Positions 1-7,818 of a stretch of 40,791 bases of DNA are shown piece after piece. The notes under the pieces are model-generated. The model did not search any database. It was given only the letters and a program-made list of their open reading frames with translations, and was not told the DNA's origin. Each line of letters begins with the position of its first letter. Within the stretch, counting starts at the first letter, position 1. The translations under genes were made by a program, and so were the position numbers. Source of the stretch: JAJZIH01 sp021785265 (lineage in GTDB: Bacteria; Pseudomonadota; Gammaproteobacteria; JAKAQQ01); NCBI GenBank assembly GCA_027338645.1, contig DAHWSH010000016.1, forward strand, positions 1-40,791, given 5' to 3'.

Positions 1-134
1 TGATGCCGGGGGACAATACGAAGCTGGTGGTGACGTTGATTTCTCCGGTGGCGATGGAGGAGGGACTACGGTTTGCGATCCGCGAGGGCGGTCATACCGT
101 GGGTGCCGGCGTCGTCAGCAAAGTCCTCGCCTGA
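1..134 (+). CDS. tuf: Elongation factor Tu, C-terminal end (partial)
   Basis: The first 134 bases read through in one frame to a TGA and encode the last 43 or so residues of EF-Tu, including MPGDN, the domain III stretch RFAIREGGHTVGAGVV and the terminal KVLA. EF-Tu carries aminoacyl-tRNA to the ribosomal A site as a GTP complex. The 5' part lies outside the window, so the GTPase domain cannot be checked. It ends only 10 bases before the rpsJ start, so tuf and rpsJ are probably cotranscribed at the end of an str-type operon. Confidence 0.95.
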   Translation, partial: MPGDNTKLVVTLISPVAMEEGLRFAIREGGHTVGAGVVSKVLA

Positions 135-144
135 GGGAGTATCC

Positions 145-459
145 ATGCCACAGCAACAACGTATTCGCATCCGGCTCAAGTCGTTTGACCACCGTCTGAT
201 CGACAAGGCGGCACGTGAGATTCTCGATACCGCGAAACGCAGTGGGGCCAAAGTCATGGGCCCGATTCCCCTGCCCGTTCGCCACGAGCGCTATACGGTG
301 CTGGTGTCGCCAAATGCGGACAAAGACGCACGCGACCAGTACGAACTCAGAACTCATAAACGGCTCATTGACATCGTTGAACCCACTGAAAAGACGGTCG
401 ACTCCCTCATGAAGCTCAGCCTGGCGGCGGGCGTAGACGTCAAGATCCAACTCAACTGA
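145..459 (+). CDS. rpsJ: 30S ribosomal protein S10 (also NusE)
   Basis: This encodes 104 residues, the usual S10 length, with the conserved blocks IRIRLKSFDHRLID, GPIPLP and the C-terminal LSLAAGVDVKIQ. S10 sits in the head of the 30S subunit and, as NusE, joins NusB in antitermination complexes. The open frame extends upstream to 73, but the ATG at 145 has a Shine-Dalgarno sequence (GAGGGAG) at proper spacing and gives the family N-terminus. It follows tuf by 10 bases and is separated from rplC by 153 bases holding a hairpin and a promoter, so it appears attached to the tuf unit rather than leading the S10 operon. Confidence 0.97.
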   Translation: MPQQQRIRIRLKSFDHRLIDKAAREILDTAKRSGAKVMGPIPLPVRHERYTVLVSPNADKDARDQYELRTHKRLIDIVEPTEKTVDSLMKLSLAAGVDVKIQLN

Positions 460-495
460 GTGCGGGTGGCCCTAGTCCGGATCGGGGTCCGGAGT

Positions 496-517
496 GGGGG
501 CGTGGGTTCGGGCCCCC
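496..517 (+). terminator. GC-rich hairpin after rpsJ, possible terminator
   Basis: A perfect 6-bp stem (GGGGGC at 496-501 with GCCCCC at 512-517) closes a 10-base loop, preceded by a second small inverted repeat (TCCGG 476-480, CCGGA 489-493). The following GTTGATTT is only weakly T-rich, so this is a poor intrinsic terminator. Its place between the rpsJ stop and the rplC promoter suggests partial termination or a transcript end. Confidence 0.35.
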
Positions 518-518
518 G

Positions 519-547
519 TTGATTTGACCGCATGGAAATCGTATAAT
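519..547 (+). promoter_or_regulatory. Sigma-70 promoter for the rplC-led ribosomal operon
   Basis: TTGATT (519-524) and a perfect TATAAT (542-547) are separated by an optimal 17 bases. Transcription would start near 554, leaving a leader of about 58 bases before rplC. The leader is short compared with the L4-responsive S10 leader of E. coli, and I see no clear equivalent structure in it. Confidence 0.75.
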
Positions 548-612
548 CTCCGGTTCACTAGGTTTTCCTGCGCCGGTCAATCGTAATCGGTGCGAGACGA
601 GGATAAATCGCC

Positions 613-1275
613 ATGACGATTGGCGTGATCGGCCGCAAGTGCGGCATGACGCGTTTTGTCACTGAAACGGGCGCCGTGATTGCGGCGACGGTCATTCAGG
701 TCGAGAACAACGCCATTACCCAGGTTAAAAGCCCGGCGTCAGACGGCTATGCAGCCATTCAGGTGGCACATGGTCCCCGGCGTCGTCCCACACGGGTGGG
801 GAAGGCCTTGGCCGGCCATTTTGCGAAGGCGGGGGTTGAGCCAGCCGCAGGTTTGCACGAATGGCGGATCGAGGCTGAAGATGCCGCCCGATATACGCCT
901 GGACAAGTTCTCTCGGTTACGATTTTCAGCGCTGGCCAGAAGGTTGACGTGCAGGGCTTGACGCGAGGGAAGGGTTTTGCGGGCACGATCAAGCGACACC
1001 ATTTTTCGAGCCAGGATGCAACGCACGGCAACTCACTTTCGCATCGTGCGCCGGGATCCATCGGCCAGCGGCAAACACCCGGCCGGGTCTTCAAGGGTAA
1101 GCGCATGGCCGGCCGCCTCGGCCATGATGTCCAGAGGATTCAGAATCTTCCCGTATTGCGGATCGACGAGGGTAAAGGGCTCCTGTTTGTGGGAGGTGCG
1201 GTACCGGGCGCGCCCGGGACGACACTGGTGGTCGCCCCAGCGGTCAAGTCACGACGGACGGAGGTGGCTTCGTGA
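613..1275 (+). CDS. rplC: 50S ribosomal protein L3
   Basis: The 220-residue product has the L3 landmarks: the N-terminal IGVIGRKCGMTRFV, the central loop TRGKGFAGTIKRH and the segment APGSIGQRQTPGRVFKGKRM that reaches the peptidyl-transferase centre. The glutamine in GSIGQ is the one methylated by PrmB in enterobacteria. The ATG at 613 follows GAGGA. It is the first gene after the promoter at 519-547 and overlaps rplD by four bases (GTGA), which implies translational coupling. Confidence 0.98.
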   Translation: MTIGVIGRKCGMTRFVTETGAVIAATVIQVENNAITQVKSPASDGYAAIQVAHGPRRRPTRVGKALAGHFAKAGVEPAAGLHEWRIEAEDAARYTPGQVLSVTIFSAGQKVDVQGLTRGKGFAGTIKRHHFSSQDATHGNSLSHRAPGSIGQRQTPGRVFKGKRMAGRLGHDVQRIQNLPVLRIDEGKGLLFVGGAVPGAPGTTLVVAPAVKSRRTEVAS

Positions 1276-1880
1276 AGCTCAAGATACTAGGCGGTGTCGG
1301 CGGAGAAGTGGAAATTGCCGAGGGACGTCTGGAGACGCCCTTTAACGAACCGCTTGTCCATCAGCTGGTCACGGCCTATTTCGCAGCCGGACGGCAAGGC
1401 AGTAAAGCGCAGAAATCAAAGGCGCAGGTGCGCGGAGGTGGGCGTAAACCCTGGCGCCAGAAAGGCACCGGTCGGGCCCGTGCCGGCAGCATCCGCAGCC
1501 CATTGTGGCGGGGCGGCGGGCGAGTTTTTGCGGCAGCCCCGCGCGATTACAGCCAGAAGGTCAATCGCAGCATGTACCGGGGTGCTCTCCGCAGTATCGT
1601 GGGCGAACTGATCCGGGAAAACTGCCTCCTGCTCGTTGAAGAGATCAAGCTTGAAGCCCCGAAGACACGAGAACTGGCCGCCCGGCTCAAGGATTACCAG
1701 TTGGCCAATGTTCTGATCGTCACCGAGGCGTTTGACGAAAGACTGGAACTGGCCTCGCGCAACCTGACGTGGGCCGAACTCTGTCCCCTGACGCGTCTGC
1801 ATCCCGTCGATCTTTTGCGCTACGAGAAGGTGTTGATGACGGTGCCGGCCTGGAAACAGCTCGAGGCCCGACTGGCATGA
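1272..1880 (+). CDS. rplD: 50S ribosomal protein L4
   Basis: This gene encodes 202 residues, a normal L4 length. The extended loop with KAQVRGGGRKPWRQKGTGRARAG-type sequence (about residues 48-75) lines the nascent-chain exit tunnel. It starts at GTG 1272 within the rplC stop (GTGA) and ends in ATGA shared with rplW. In E. coli L4 represses its own operon through a leader; whether that holds here is unknown, because the promoter lies after rpsJ and its leader is short. Confidence 0.98.
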   Translation: MKLKILGGVGGEVEIAEGRLETPFNEPLVHQLVTAYFAAGRQGSKAQKSKAQVRGGGRKPWRQKGTGRARAGSIRSPLWRGGGRVFAAAPRDYSQKVNRSMYRGALRSIVGELIRENCLLLVEEIKLEAPKTRELAARLKDYQLANVLIVTEAFDERLELASRNLTWAELCPLTRLHPVDLLRYEKVLMTVPAWKQLEARLA

Positions 1881-2191
1881 ACACGAAGAAGTCGCTCCAA
1901 CCCGCGGATCTCGTTGTCGGCCCCCATCTAACGGAAAAAGCCACGCGGCTGGCCAGCGATCACCGGCAGTACGTTTTCAAGGTTCGCTCAGCGGCCAGCA
2001 AGACCGATGTCCGCCGCGCCATCGAGACGCTTTTTGGTGTCCAGGTTGCCCGGGTCACCCTGCTCAACCAGCCGGGGAAGACCAAGCGTCATGGCGGCCG
2101 GACTGGCTGGCGGTCAGGATACAAGAAGGCCTATGTATGCCTTGTGCCTGGGCAGAATCTCGATCTCGGTGGAGGCGTCGAAACCCCATGA
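1877..2191 (+). CDS. rplW: 50S ribosomal protein L23
   Basis: This encodes 104 residues with PHLTEKATRL near the N-terminus and FGVQVARVTLLNQPGKTKR further on, typical of L23. The protein sits at the exit tunnel and docks trigger factor and SRP. The frame is open from 1769, but the ATG at 1877 overlaps the rplD stop (ATGA) and gives the family N-terminus; the extra 36 upstream codons are rplD read in another frame. Confidence 0.97.
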   Translation: MNTKKSLQPADLVVGPHLTEKATRLASDHRQYVFKVRSAASKTDVRRAIETLFGVQVARVTLLNQPGKTKRHGGRTGWRSGYKKAYVCLVPGQNLDLGGGVETP

Positions 2192-2222
2192 TGAATGACC
2201 TCTGTTGCTCCGGAGAAGTGAC

Positions 2223-3047
2223 ATGGTGCTGATCAAGCCGAAACCGACCTCGCCGGGCCGACGTTTTGCCGTCAAGGTGGTGACTCCGGAACTCTATCGT
2301 GGTGAACCGTGCGAGTCCCTGCTCGAGCCTGTCCGCAAGCATGGGGGACGGAACAATCTCGGTCGGATCTGTCTCCGGCATCGCGGCGGGGGTCATGCGC
2401 GCCGCTACCGGATCGTTGATTTCAAGCGCAACAAGGATACCATTCCCGGGCGGGTGGAGCGGATTGAGTACGATCCGAACCGGACCGCCAACCTGGCCCT
2501 CATTCTCTATCCGGATGGGGAGCGCCGCTACATCCTTGCGCCGGCGGGACTCGGCGTGGGCGATACGGTGGTGTCGGGCAACCAGGCGGCGATTCGTCCG
2601 GGCAACTGTCTGCCCCTGCGCAACATTCCAGTCGGCTCGCAGGTACATGCCATCGAACTCAAGCCCGGACGCGGGGCTCAGTTGGCCCGTAGTGCCGGTG
2701 CCAGCGCACAACTCATCGCCCGCGAGGGACATCTCGTCACCCTGCGGCTGCGTTCGGGAGAACTCCGGAAGGTTCCGGTCGAATGCCGGGCCTCGATCGG
2801 GGAGGTCGGCAATCTGGAACACAACCTCGAGTCCTACGGCAAGGCCGGGGCGAAGCGGCACCGGGGCATCCGGCCGACGGTACGGGGCGTCGCGATGAAC
2901 CCAGTCGATCATCCCCACGGTGGGGGCGAAGGAAGAGGCAAAGGGAATCACCCGCAGTCGCCTTGGGGCCAGCCGGCCAAGGGTTACAAGACGCGCCACA
3001 ACAAGCGGACCGACCGGCTGATTGTCCGCCGGCGCCAGGCCAAATAA
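2223..3047 (+). CDS. rplB: 50S ribosomal protein L2
   Basis: The 274-residue product has MVLIKPKPTSPGRRF at the start, RNNLGRICLRHRGGGHARRYR, and the C-terminal MNPVDHPHGGGEGRG motif, whose histidine is essential for peptidyl transfer in E. coli L2. The ATG at 2223 has GGAGAAG upstream; the TTG at 2205 opens the same frame but lacks support. L2 binds 23S rRNA domain IV and stabilises subunit association. Confidence 0.98.
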   Translation: MVLIKPKPTSPGRRFAVKVVTPELYRGEPCESLLEPVRKHGGRNNLGRICLRHRGGGHARRYRIVDFKRNKDTIPGRVERIEYDPNRTANLALILYPDGERRYILAPAGLGVGDTVVSGNQAAIRPGNCLPLRNIPVGSQVHAIELKPGRGAQLARSAGASAQLIAREGHLVTLRLRSGELRKVPVECRASIGEVGNLEHNLESYGKAGAKRHRGIRPTVRGVAMNPVDHPHGGGEGRGKGNHPQSPWGQPAKGYKTRHNKRTDRLIVRRRQAK

Positions 3048-3062
3048 ATCGAGGCTCCTGAT

Positions 3063-3356
3063 ATGTCGAGATCCGTCCGCAAGGGACCCTTTGTTGATCC
3101 CCATCTGGCCCGCAAGGTGGCCGAGGCAGGGGCGAGTCATAACAAGCGTCCCATCAAGACCTGGTCGCGCCGTTCCATGGTGATACCCGAAATGGTGGGG
3201 CTCACCCTCGCGGTCCATAACGGTCGCCAGCACCTGCCGGTTCTCGTGTCCGAAAACATGGTGGGCCACAAGCTTGGCGAGTTCGCTCCGACCCGGACTT
3301 TCAAGGGACATCCGGCGGACAAAAAGACGCCGCAGCCAGCCGGCAAGACGGGTTGA
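3063..3356 (+). CDS. rpsS: 30S ribosomal protein S19
   Basis: This encodes 97 residues with the hallmark MSRSVRKGPFVDPHL, KTWSRRSMVIPEMVG and the C-terminal GEFAPTRTFKGH. S19 lies in the 30S head with S13 and contacts the A-site finger of 23S rRNA. It follows rplB by 15 bases and precedes rplV by 3, within the same transcript. Nothing unusual is seen. Confidence 0.98.
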   Translation: MSRSVRKGPFVDPHLARKVAEAGASHNKRPIKTWSRRSMVIPEMVGLTLAVHNGRQHLPVLVSENMVGHKLGEFAPTRTFKGHPADKKTPQPAGKTG

Positions 3357-3359
3357 GCC

Positions 3360-3692
3360 ATGACGGATGCGATTGCCTCCCACCGTTATGCCCGCGTTTC
3401 GCCGCAGAAGGCACGTCTGGTGGCCGACCTAGTCCGCGGGAAGCCGGTTGCCCAAGCGGTCGAAATTCTCCGCTTCGGTCATCCGGCCGCCTGCCGGCTG
3501 GTGCTCAAGGTCTTGGAATCTGCTATCGCCAACGCCGAAAACAATGCGGGTGCCGATGTGGATGTACTCAAGGTGACCCGGATCCAGGTCGATGAGGGTC
3601 CTCGGCTCAAGCGTTTTCATGCCCGCGCCCGTGGCCGGTCGAATGTCATCATCAAGCGCACGAGCCACATTACCGTTCAGGTAGGGGGTTAG
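3360..3692 (+). CDS. rplV: 50S ribosomal protein L22
   Basis: The 110-residue product has SPQKARLVADLVRGKPV, LKVLESAIANAENN and the C-terminal beta-hairpin region ARARGRSNVIIKRTSHI, which lines the exit tunnel and is the site of macrolide-resistance mutations in other bacteria. No insertion or deletion is apparent in that loop. It is packed between rpsS (3-base gap) and rpsC (2-base gap). Confidence 0.98.
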   Translation: MTDAIASHRYARVSPQKARLVADLVRGKPVAQAVEILRFGHPAACRLVLKVLESAIANAENNAGADVDVLKVTRIQVDEGPRLKRFHARARGRSNVIIKRTSHITVQVGG

Positions 3693-3694
3693 CC

Positions 3695-4369
3695 GTGGGT
3701 CAAAAAGTCAATCCAATCGGTTTCCGGCTCGGTATCTCGAATGAGTGGAATTCGCGTTGGTATGCGGAACGGAAGGCCTTTGTCAGCCAGCTCCGGACGG
3801 ATGCCGAGATCCGCGAGCACCTGAGGCGTCGACTGGCCCAGGCGGCCGTGAGTCGCATTGAAATCCTTCGGCGCGGCAACCAGTGCGAAGTCACGTTGCA
3901 TACGGCCCGACCGGGTGTGGTGATCGGCAAGCGGGGAGAAGAGATTGCCGCACTGGAACGAGATCTGGCCAGCCGCCTCCAGGGTAGCGAGGTTAACCTG
4001 CACATCCAGGAGGTCCGCAAGCCTGAACTCGACGCGACGCTCGTGGCCCAAAGTATCGCCGACCAGCTCGAGCGCCGCATCATGTTCCGACGAGCCATGC
4101 GTCGCGCGGTCACTTCGGCTATGCGGGCCGGGGCACAGGGTGTCAAAGTCAGGGTTTCAGGGCGGCTCAATGGAGCGGAAATTGCCCGAAGCGAGTGGTA
4201 CCACGAAGGTCGGGTCCCCCTGCACACGCTACGTGCGGATATTGATTTCGGCCAGGCCACAGCCAAAACCACATACGGGACGATCGGCATCAAGGTCTGG
4301 ATTTTCAAGGGAGAACTGATCGAGCCCGTGGTGGCGTCGGCGACGGCAGTGGAAACCGGAACTTCGTAG
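3695..4369 (+). CDS. rpsC: 30S ribosomal protein S3
   Basis: The start is GTG at 3695 and the product is 224 residues. The N-terminal MGQKVNPIGFRLG is diagnostic. The KH-type RNA-binding loop GKRG lies at about residues 78-81, and the C-terminal domain holds RRAMRRAV and the SGRLNGAEIAR block. S3 forms part of the mRNA entry channel and its helicase activity with S4 and S5. It ends 16 bases before rplP. Confidence 0.98.
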   Translation: MGQKVNPIGFRLGISNEWNSRWYAERKAFVSQLRTDAEIREHLRRRLAQAAVSRIEILRRGNQCEVTLHTARPGVVIGKRGEEIAALERDLASRLQGSEVNLHIQEVRKPELDATLVAQSIADQLERRIMFRRAMRRAVTSAMRAGAQGVKVRVSGRLNGAEIARSEWYHEGRVPLHTLRADIDFGQATAKTTYGTIGIKVWIFKGELIEPVVASATAVETGTS

Positions 4370-4385
4370 GAGCGAGAGCAAAACC

Positions 4386-4802
4386 ATGTTACAGCCGAAA
4401 CGAAGCAAGTTCCGCAAGCAGCAGAAAGGCCGCAACCGGGGGGTCGCCACGCGGGGTCATACCGTGGCCTTTGGCGAGTTCGGCCTCAAGGCGGCCGAAG
4501 CGGGGATGGTGACAGCCCGCCAGATCGAGGCGGCCCGGCGCGCGATTACGCACCATGTCCGGCGTGGCGGAAAAATCTGGATCCGGGTCTTTCCGGATGT
4601 CCCGGTGACCCGCAAGCCGCTCGAAGTCCGGATGGGAAGTGGTAAGGGGAACGTGGAGTACTGGGCTGCACGGATCCGTCCGGGCTTTGTCCTTTACGAG
4701 ATGGAAGGGGTCACCGAGGAGGTGGCCCGTGAAGCCCTGCGTCTCGCGGCCGCCAAGCTGCCGATTCGAACCCAATTTGTGATGCGGACGGTACTCGGAT
4801 GA
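4386..4802 (+). CDS. rplP: 50S ribosomal protein L16
   Basis: This encodes 138 residues with MLQPKRSKFRKQQKGRNRG at the start and TRKPLEVRMGSGKGNVEYW in the middle. The arginine of that block (residue 82) corresponds to the one hydroxylated by YcfD/RoxA in E. coli; whether that enzyme exists here is not visible. L16 helps shape the A and P sites of the 50S subunit. Its stop overlaps the rpmC start (ATGA). Confidence 0.98.
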   Translation: MLQPKRSKFRKQQKGRNRGVATRGHTVAFGEFGLKAAEAGMVTARQIEAARRAITHHVRRGGKIWIRVFPDVPVTRKPLEVRMGSGKGNVEYWAARIRPGFVLYEMEGVTEEVAREALRLAAAKLPIRTQFVMRTVLG

Positions 4803-5008
4803 ACATGAAAGAACGTCGTGCCCAAACGATCGCGGAGCTGACCGAGGCTGTGGCCGCGGAAAAGCGGAGCCTGGCCAAGCTTCGGATCGAACGGGGGGTA
4901 GGTCAGATGGGCAAGCCCCACGAGTTCCGGAAATCACGGCGGGAGGCGGCGCGGATCCTGACGGTCCTGAACGAACACTTGTCCCGGGGAGTGGTCCATG
5001 ATGAATGA
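4799..5008 (+). CDS. rpmC: 50S ribosomal protein L29
   Basis: A 69-residue, mostly helical protein with the L29 pattern ELTEAV...KLRIERGVGQMGKPHEFRKSRREAARILTVL. L29 lies beside L23 at the tunnel exit. Two starts are possible, ATG 4799 in the ATGA shared with rplP and ATG 4805; the first is chosen because of the coupling. It overlaps rpsQ by 11 bases. Confidence 0.95.
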   Translation: MNMKERRAQTIAELTEAVAAEKRSLAKLRIERGVGQMGKPHEFRKSRREAARILTVLNEHLSRGVVHDE

Positions 5009-5285
5009 AACCTCAGCCGATCGGGGCCGGGTCATGACCGGACGAGCAGTTCGCGCCACGCTGTCGAAATCGGTGGTGATCGAACTGGCTCGGCAGGTCC
5101 GGCACCCCAAATACCACAAGTACATCCGGCGCCGGACCCGGATCATGGCGCATGATGAAAGTGGTGCGGTGAAGGCTGGAGACCTCGTACGCATTCGCGA
5201 ATGCCGGCCTTTTTCCAACCGGAAAAGCTGGAGTGTCGAGGCGGTTATCGGACACGAGGGAATCACCGAGGGGGATCAGTCATGA
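4998..5285 (+). CDS. rpsQ: 30S ribosomal protein S17
   Basis: This encodes 95 residues, about ten more than E. coli S17, with the extra residues at the N-terminus before RVMTGRAVRATLSKSVVIE. The RNA-binding core RHPKYHKYIRRRTRIMAHDE and CRPFSNRKSWSVEAVIG are intact. Starts at ATG 4998 or ATG 5001 both lie inside rpmC. S17 is a primary 16S rRNA binder needed in 30S assembly. The stop overlaps rplN (ATGA), so the spc genes continue the S10 transcript without a visible promoter. Confidence 0.97.
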   Translation: MMNETSADRGRVMTGRAVRATLSKSVVIELARQVRHPKYHKYIRRRTRIMAHDESGAVKAGDLVRIRECRPFSNRKSWSVEAVIGHEGITEGDQS

Positions 5286-5650
5286 TCCAGATGGAAACCG
5301 TACTGGCCTCAGCAGACAACAGTGGCGCCAAGCGGCTTCGCTGTATCAAGGTCTTGGGCGGATCCAAGCGCCGCTATGCCGGCATCGGGGACATTATCAA
5401 GGTCAGCATCAGCGAGGCGATGCCGCGGGGAAAGGTCAAGAAAGGCGAGGTCTACGATGCGCTCGTGGTGCGAACCCGGCGGGGGATCCGCCGTCCGGAT
5501 GGTTCTCTGATCCGTTTTGACACCAATGCGGCGGTCTTGCTCAACAACAAGCAAGAACCGATCGGCACACGCATTTTCGGACCGGTGACGCGCGAGCTCC
5601 GGACCGAGCGTTTCATGCGGATTGTCTCGTTGGCACCTGAAGTCCTGTGA
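5282..5650 (+). CDS. rplN: 50S ribosomal protein L14
   Basis: The 122-residue product starts MIQMETVLASADNSGAKRL and contains VKISEAMPRGKVKKGE-like and RTRRGIRRPDGSLIRFD blocks, ending FMRIVSLAPEVL. The frame is open from 5201, but the ATG at 5282 gives the canonical start and overlaps the rpsQ stop. L14 takes part in inter-subunit bridges and binds the silencing factor RsfS in other bacteria. Confidence 0.98.
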   Translation: MIQMETVLASADNSGAKRLRCIKVLGGSKRRYAGIGDIIKVSISEAMPRGKVKKGEVYDALVVRTRRGIRRPDGSLIRFDTNAAVLLNNKQEPIGTRIFGPVTRELRTERFMRIVSLAPEVL

Positions 5651-5660
5651 GGAGCGTGAG

Positions 5661-5975
5661 ATGAAGCGAATCCGCAAAGGGGATGAGGTCATGGTGATCG
5701 CTGGCCGCGACAGGGGTCGGCGGGGTATCGTCCTGCGGGTGGCGGAAGACCGGGTGTGGGTCGAGGGGATCCATATGGTCAAAAAGCACCTCAAGCCCAA
5801 CCCGAACACCAATACCCAGGGCGGGATCGTCGAGCGTGAGGCGCCGCTGCACGTCTCGAACATCATGATTTACAACTCCGTCGAGAAGAAACCGTCCCGC
5901 ATTGGTTACCGCAAGCTCGCGGATGGTCGCAAGGTCCGCTTCTTCCGGTCGACCGGTGAGTCGGTGGATGCCTGA
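5661..5975 (+). CDS. rplX: 50S ribosomal protein L24
   Basis: This encodes 104 residues with a KOW motif (KGDEVMVIAGRDRGRRGIV) and the following VEGIHMVKKHLKPNPNTNTQGG and REAPLHVSNI blocks. L24 starts 50S assembly on the 5' end of 23S rRNA. The ATG at 5661 follows a GAGGAG-type site; the frame upstream to 5622 is rplN in another frame. Confidence 0.97.
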   Translation: MKRIRKGDEVMVIAGRDRGRRGIVLRVAEDRVWVEGIHMVKKHLKPNPNTNTQGGIVEREAPLHVSNIMIYNSVEKKPSRIGYRKLADGRKVRFFRSTGESVDA

Positions 5976-5985
5976 GAGGAATTCC

Positions 5986-6525
5986 ATGAGTCGTCTGCAA
6001 GAACAGTATGAACAGGAAATCGTGCCCCGCTTGATGCGGGAGCATGGCTATGTCAATCGCATGGCGGTTCCCCGCATCACCAAGATCACCCTGAACATGG
6101 GGGTCGGCGAAGCGACCGGGGACCGCAAGATCATCGACCACGCCGTCTCCGATCTCTCGGCCATCACCGGTCAACGGCCGGTCGTGACCCACGCCCGAAA
6201 GTCGATTGCCAGTTTCAAGGTCCGTGAAGGATGGCCCATCGGTTGCAAGGTGACCCTGCGCCGGGTTCGCATGTACGAGTTTCTGGATCGCCTGATCCAG
6301 GTGGCGATTCCGCGGATCCGCGATTTCCGGGGGCTTAACCCGCGCGCCTTTGACGGACGGGGGAACTATACCCTGGGCATCCGTGAGCAGATCATCTTCC
6401 CGGAAATCGACTACGACAAGATTGATGCCCTGCGCGGGCTCGATGTTAATTTCACGACGACTGCCCGGACCGATGACGAGGCCCGGCTGTTGCTTAAGGC
6501 GTTTTCATTTCCGTTCCGGAACTAG
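5986..6525 (+). CDS. rplE: 50S ribosomal protein L5
   Basis: The 179-residue product has the L5 landmarks: the P-site loop region ITGQRPVVTHARKSIASFKVREGWPIG-like, RVRMYEFLDRL, PRIRDFRGL and the C-terminal NFTTTARTDDEARLLLKAF. The ATG at 5986 follows GAGAGGA. L5 binds 5S rRNA in the central protuberance and contacts P-site tRNA. Confidence 0.98.
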   Translation: MSRLQEQYEQEIVPRLMREHGYVNRMAVPRITKITLNMGVGEATGDRKIIDHAVSDLSAITGQRPVVTHARKSIASFKVREGWPIGCKVTLRRVRMYEFLDRLIQVAIPRIRDFRGLNPRAFDGRGNYTLGIREQIIFPEIDYDKIDALRGLDVNFTTTARTDDEARLLLKAFSFPFRN

Positions 6526-6541
6526 GTGGACGGGGGGACCG

Positions 6542-6847
6542 ATGGCCAAGAAATCGATGATCAACCGTGAACTCAAGCGGAAAAAGCAGGCGCAGCGGCT
6601 GCAGGCCCGGCGCGATGTGCTGAAAACTGCAGCGCGTGACCTCAAGCTCACGTTCGAAGAGCGCCGGAACGCAGTCGATGCGTTAGCGCGCCTGCCCCGC
6701 GACAGTAGCCCGTGTCGGCAGCGACGACGCTGCTCGATGACCGGACGCTCGCGGGGGGTTTACCGGAAGTTTGGTCTCGGCCGGTCCGCCCTGCGGGAAC
6801 TGGCCATGCGCGGGGATATTCCAGGCCTCCGCAAGGCCAGCTGGTAG
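6542..6847 (+). CDS. rpsN: 30S ribosomal protein S14, zinc-free form
   Basis: The 101-residue product starts MAKKSMINRELKRKK and ends LRELAMRGDIPGLRKASW. It is the long, zinc-independent type typical of Proteobacteria, because there is no pair of CxxC motifs; two cysteines remain near PCRQRRRCSMTGR. S14 is needed late in 30S head assembly. The ATG at 6542 lies 16 bases after rplE; the frame open from 6350 is antisense to nothing and simply shadows rplE. Confidence 0.97.
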   Translation: MAKKSMINRELKRKKQAQRLQARRDVLKTAARDLKLTFEERRNAVDALARLPRDSSPCRQRRRCSMTGRSRGVYRKFGLGRSALRELAMRGDIPGLRKASW

Positions 6848-6856
6848 GAGACGACG

Positions 6857-7252
6857 ATGACGATGTCCGATCCCCTGGCTGATCTTTTGACGCGGATCCG
6901 GAACGCCCAGCGGGCCGGTCATACGGAAGTCGAGTTGCCCTCCTCCCGGCTCAAGCGGGAGGTCGCGCGTGTCCTCAAGGAGGAGGGCTACCTCGATGAA
7001 GTCCACGAACGCAACGATGGACCGATTCCCCTTCTCCGGATCCGACTGCGTTACCACGAAGGTCGTCCGGCGATCCGTCTGTTACGGCGTGTGAGTCGAC
7101 CGGGATTGCGGGTTTACCGGGACCGGCGTCGGTTGCCCCGGGTCCAGAATGGCTACGGCGTGGCGGTCATTTCAACTTCCCGTGGCGTCATGAGTGATCG
7201 TCAAGCGCGGGTCATCGGCGAAGGGGGAGAAATCCTGTGTCTTGTTTCCTGA
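6857..7252 (+). CDS. rpsH: 30S ribosomal protein S8
   Basis: This encodes 131 residues with MTMSDPLADLLTRIRNAQ, EGYLDEVHE and the C-terminal VAVISTSRGVMSDRQAR block with GGEILC. GGAG lies six bases upstream of ATG 6857. S8 is a primary 16S rRNA binder and in E. coli represses the spc operon by binding the rplE region of the mRNA; that site was not looked for in detail here. Confidence 0.98.
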   Translation: MTMSDPLADLLTRIRNAQRAGHTEVELPSSRLKREVARVLKEEGYLDEVHERNDGPIPLLRIRLRYHEGRPAIRLLRRVSRPGLRVYRDRRRLPRVQNGYGVAVISTSRGVMSDRQARVIGEGGEILCLVS

Positions 7253-7284
7253 CGAATTCCGATCCGATCCGGGAGGGGTGTTAA

Positions 7285-7818
7285 ATGTCCCGGGTCGGCA
7301 AACGTCCCATTCCGATTCCCAAGGGGATTTCGGTCGAATTCAAGGACCAGTCTGTGGCCATCCAGGGGCCACGGGGGAAGTTACATCTGGAATGTCCACC
7401 GGCTTTGGGGTTCGTGCGGACCGAAGGCTCGCTCTCCATTGCCGTGCAAAGTTCCAACCGGCAGAACCAGGCCCTTTCCGGGACGATCCGGGCGATTGTG
7501 GCCAATATGGTCGAAGGGGTCAGCCGGGGGTTCGAACGCCGCCTCGAACTGGTTGGGGTGGGTTACCGTGCCCAGATCCAGGGGCGCAGCCTGCAACTGA
7601 CACTGGGGTATTCCAAACCGGTCATCTATCCGGTACCGCCCGAGATCACGATCGAGACACCATCCCAGACCGAAATCGTGATCAAGGGATGTGATCGCCA
7701 GCGGGTCGGTCAGGTGGCAGCCGAGATCCGGTCGCTGCGACGCTCCGATCCCTACAAGGGGAAAGGGGTTCGGTACGCTGGCGAGGTGCTTAAACTGAAG
7801 GAGACAAAAAAGAAATGA
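7285..7818 (+). CDS. rplF: 50S ribosomal protein L6
   Basis: The 177-residue product begins MSRVGKRPIPIPKGI and includes NMVEGVSRGFERRLELVGVGYRA and the C-terminal RSLRRSDPYKGKGVRYAGE, all diagnostic of L6. The 32 bases after rpsH hold a strong GGAGGGG site. L6 lies near the factor-binding region of the 50S subunit. It overlaps rplR by four bases (ATGA). Confidence 0.98.
   Translation: MSRVGKRPIPIPKGISVEFKDQSVAIQGPRGKLHLECPPALGFVRTEGSLSIAVQSSNRQNQALSGTIRAIVANMVEGVSRGFERRLELVGVGYRAQIQGRSLQLTLGYSKPVIYPVPPEITIETPSQTEIVIKGCDRQRVGQVAAEIRSLRRSDPYKGKGVRYAGEVLKLKETKKK

Noticed and set aside
2064..3383. 439-codon minus-strand open frame across rplW, rplB and rpsS
   Set aside because: It is antisense to three certain ribosomal genes and reads as arbitrary sequence; long antisense frames are common in GC-rich DNA.
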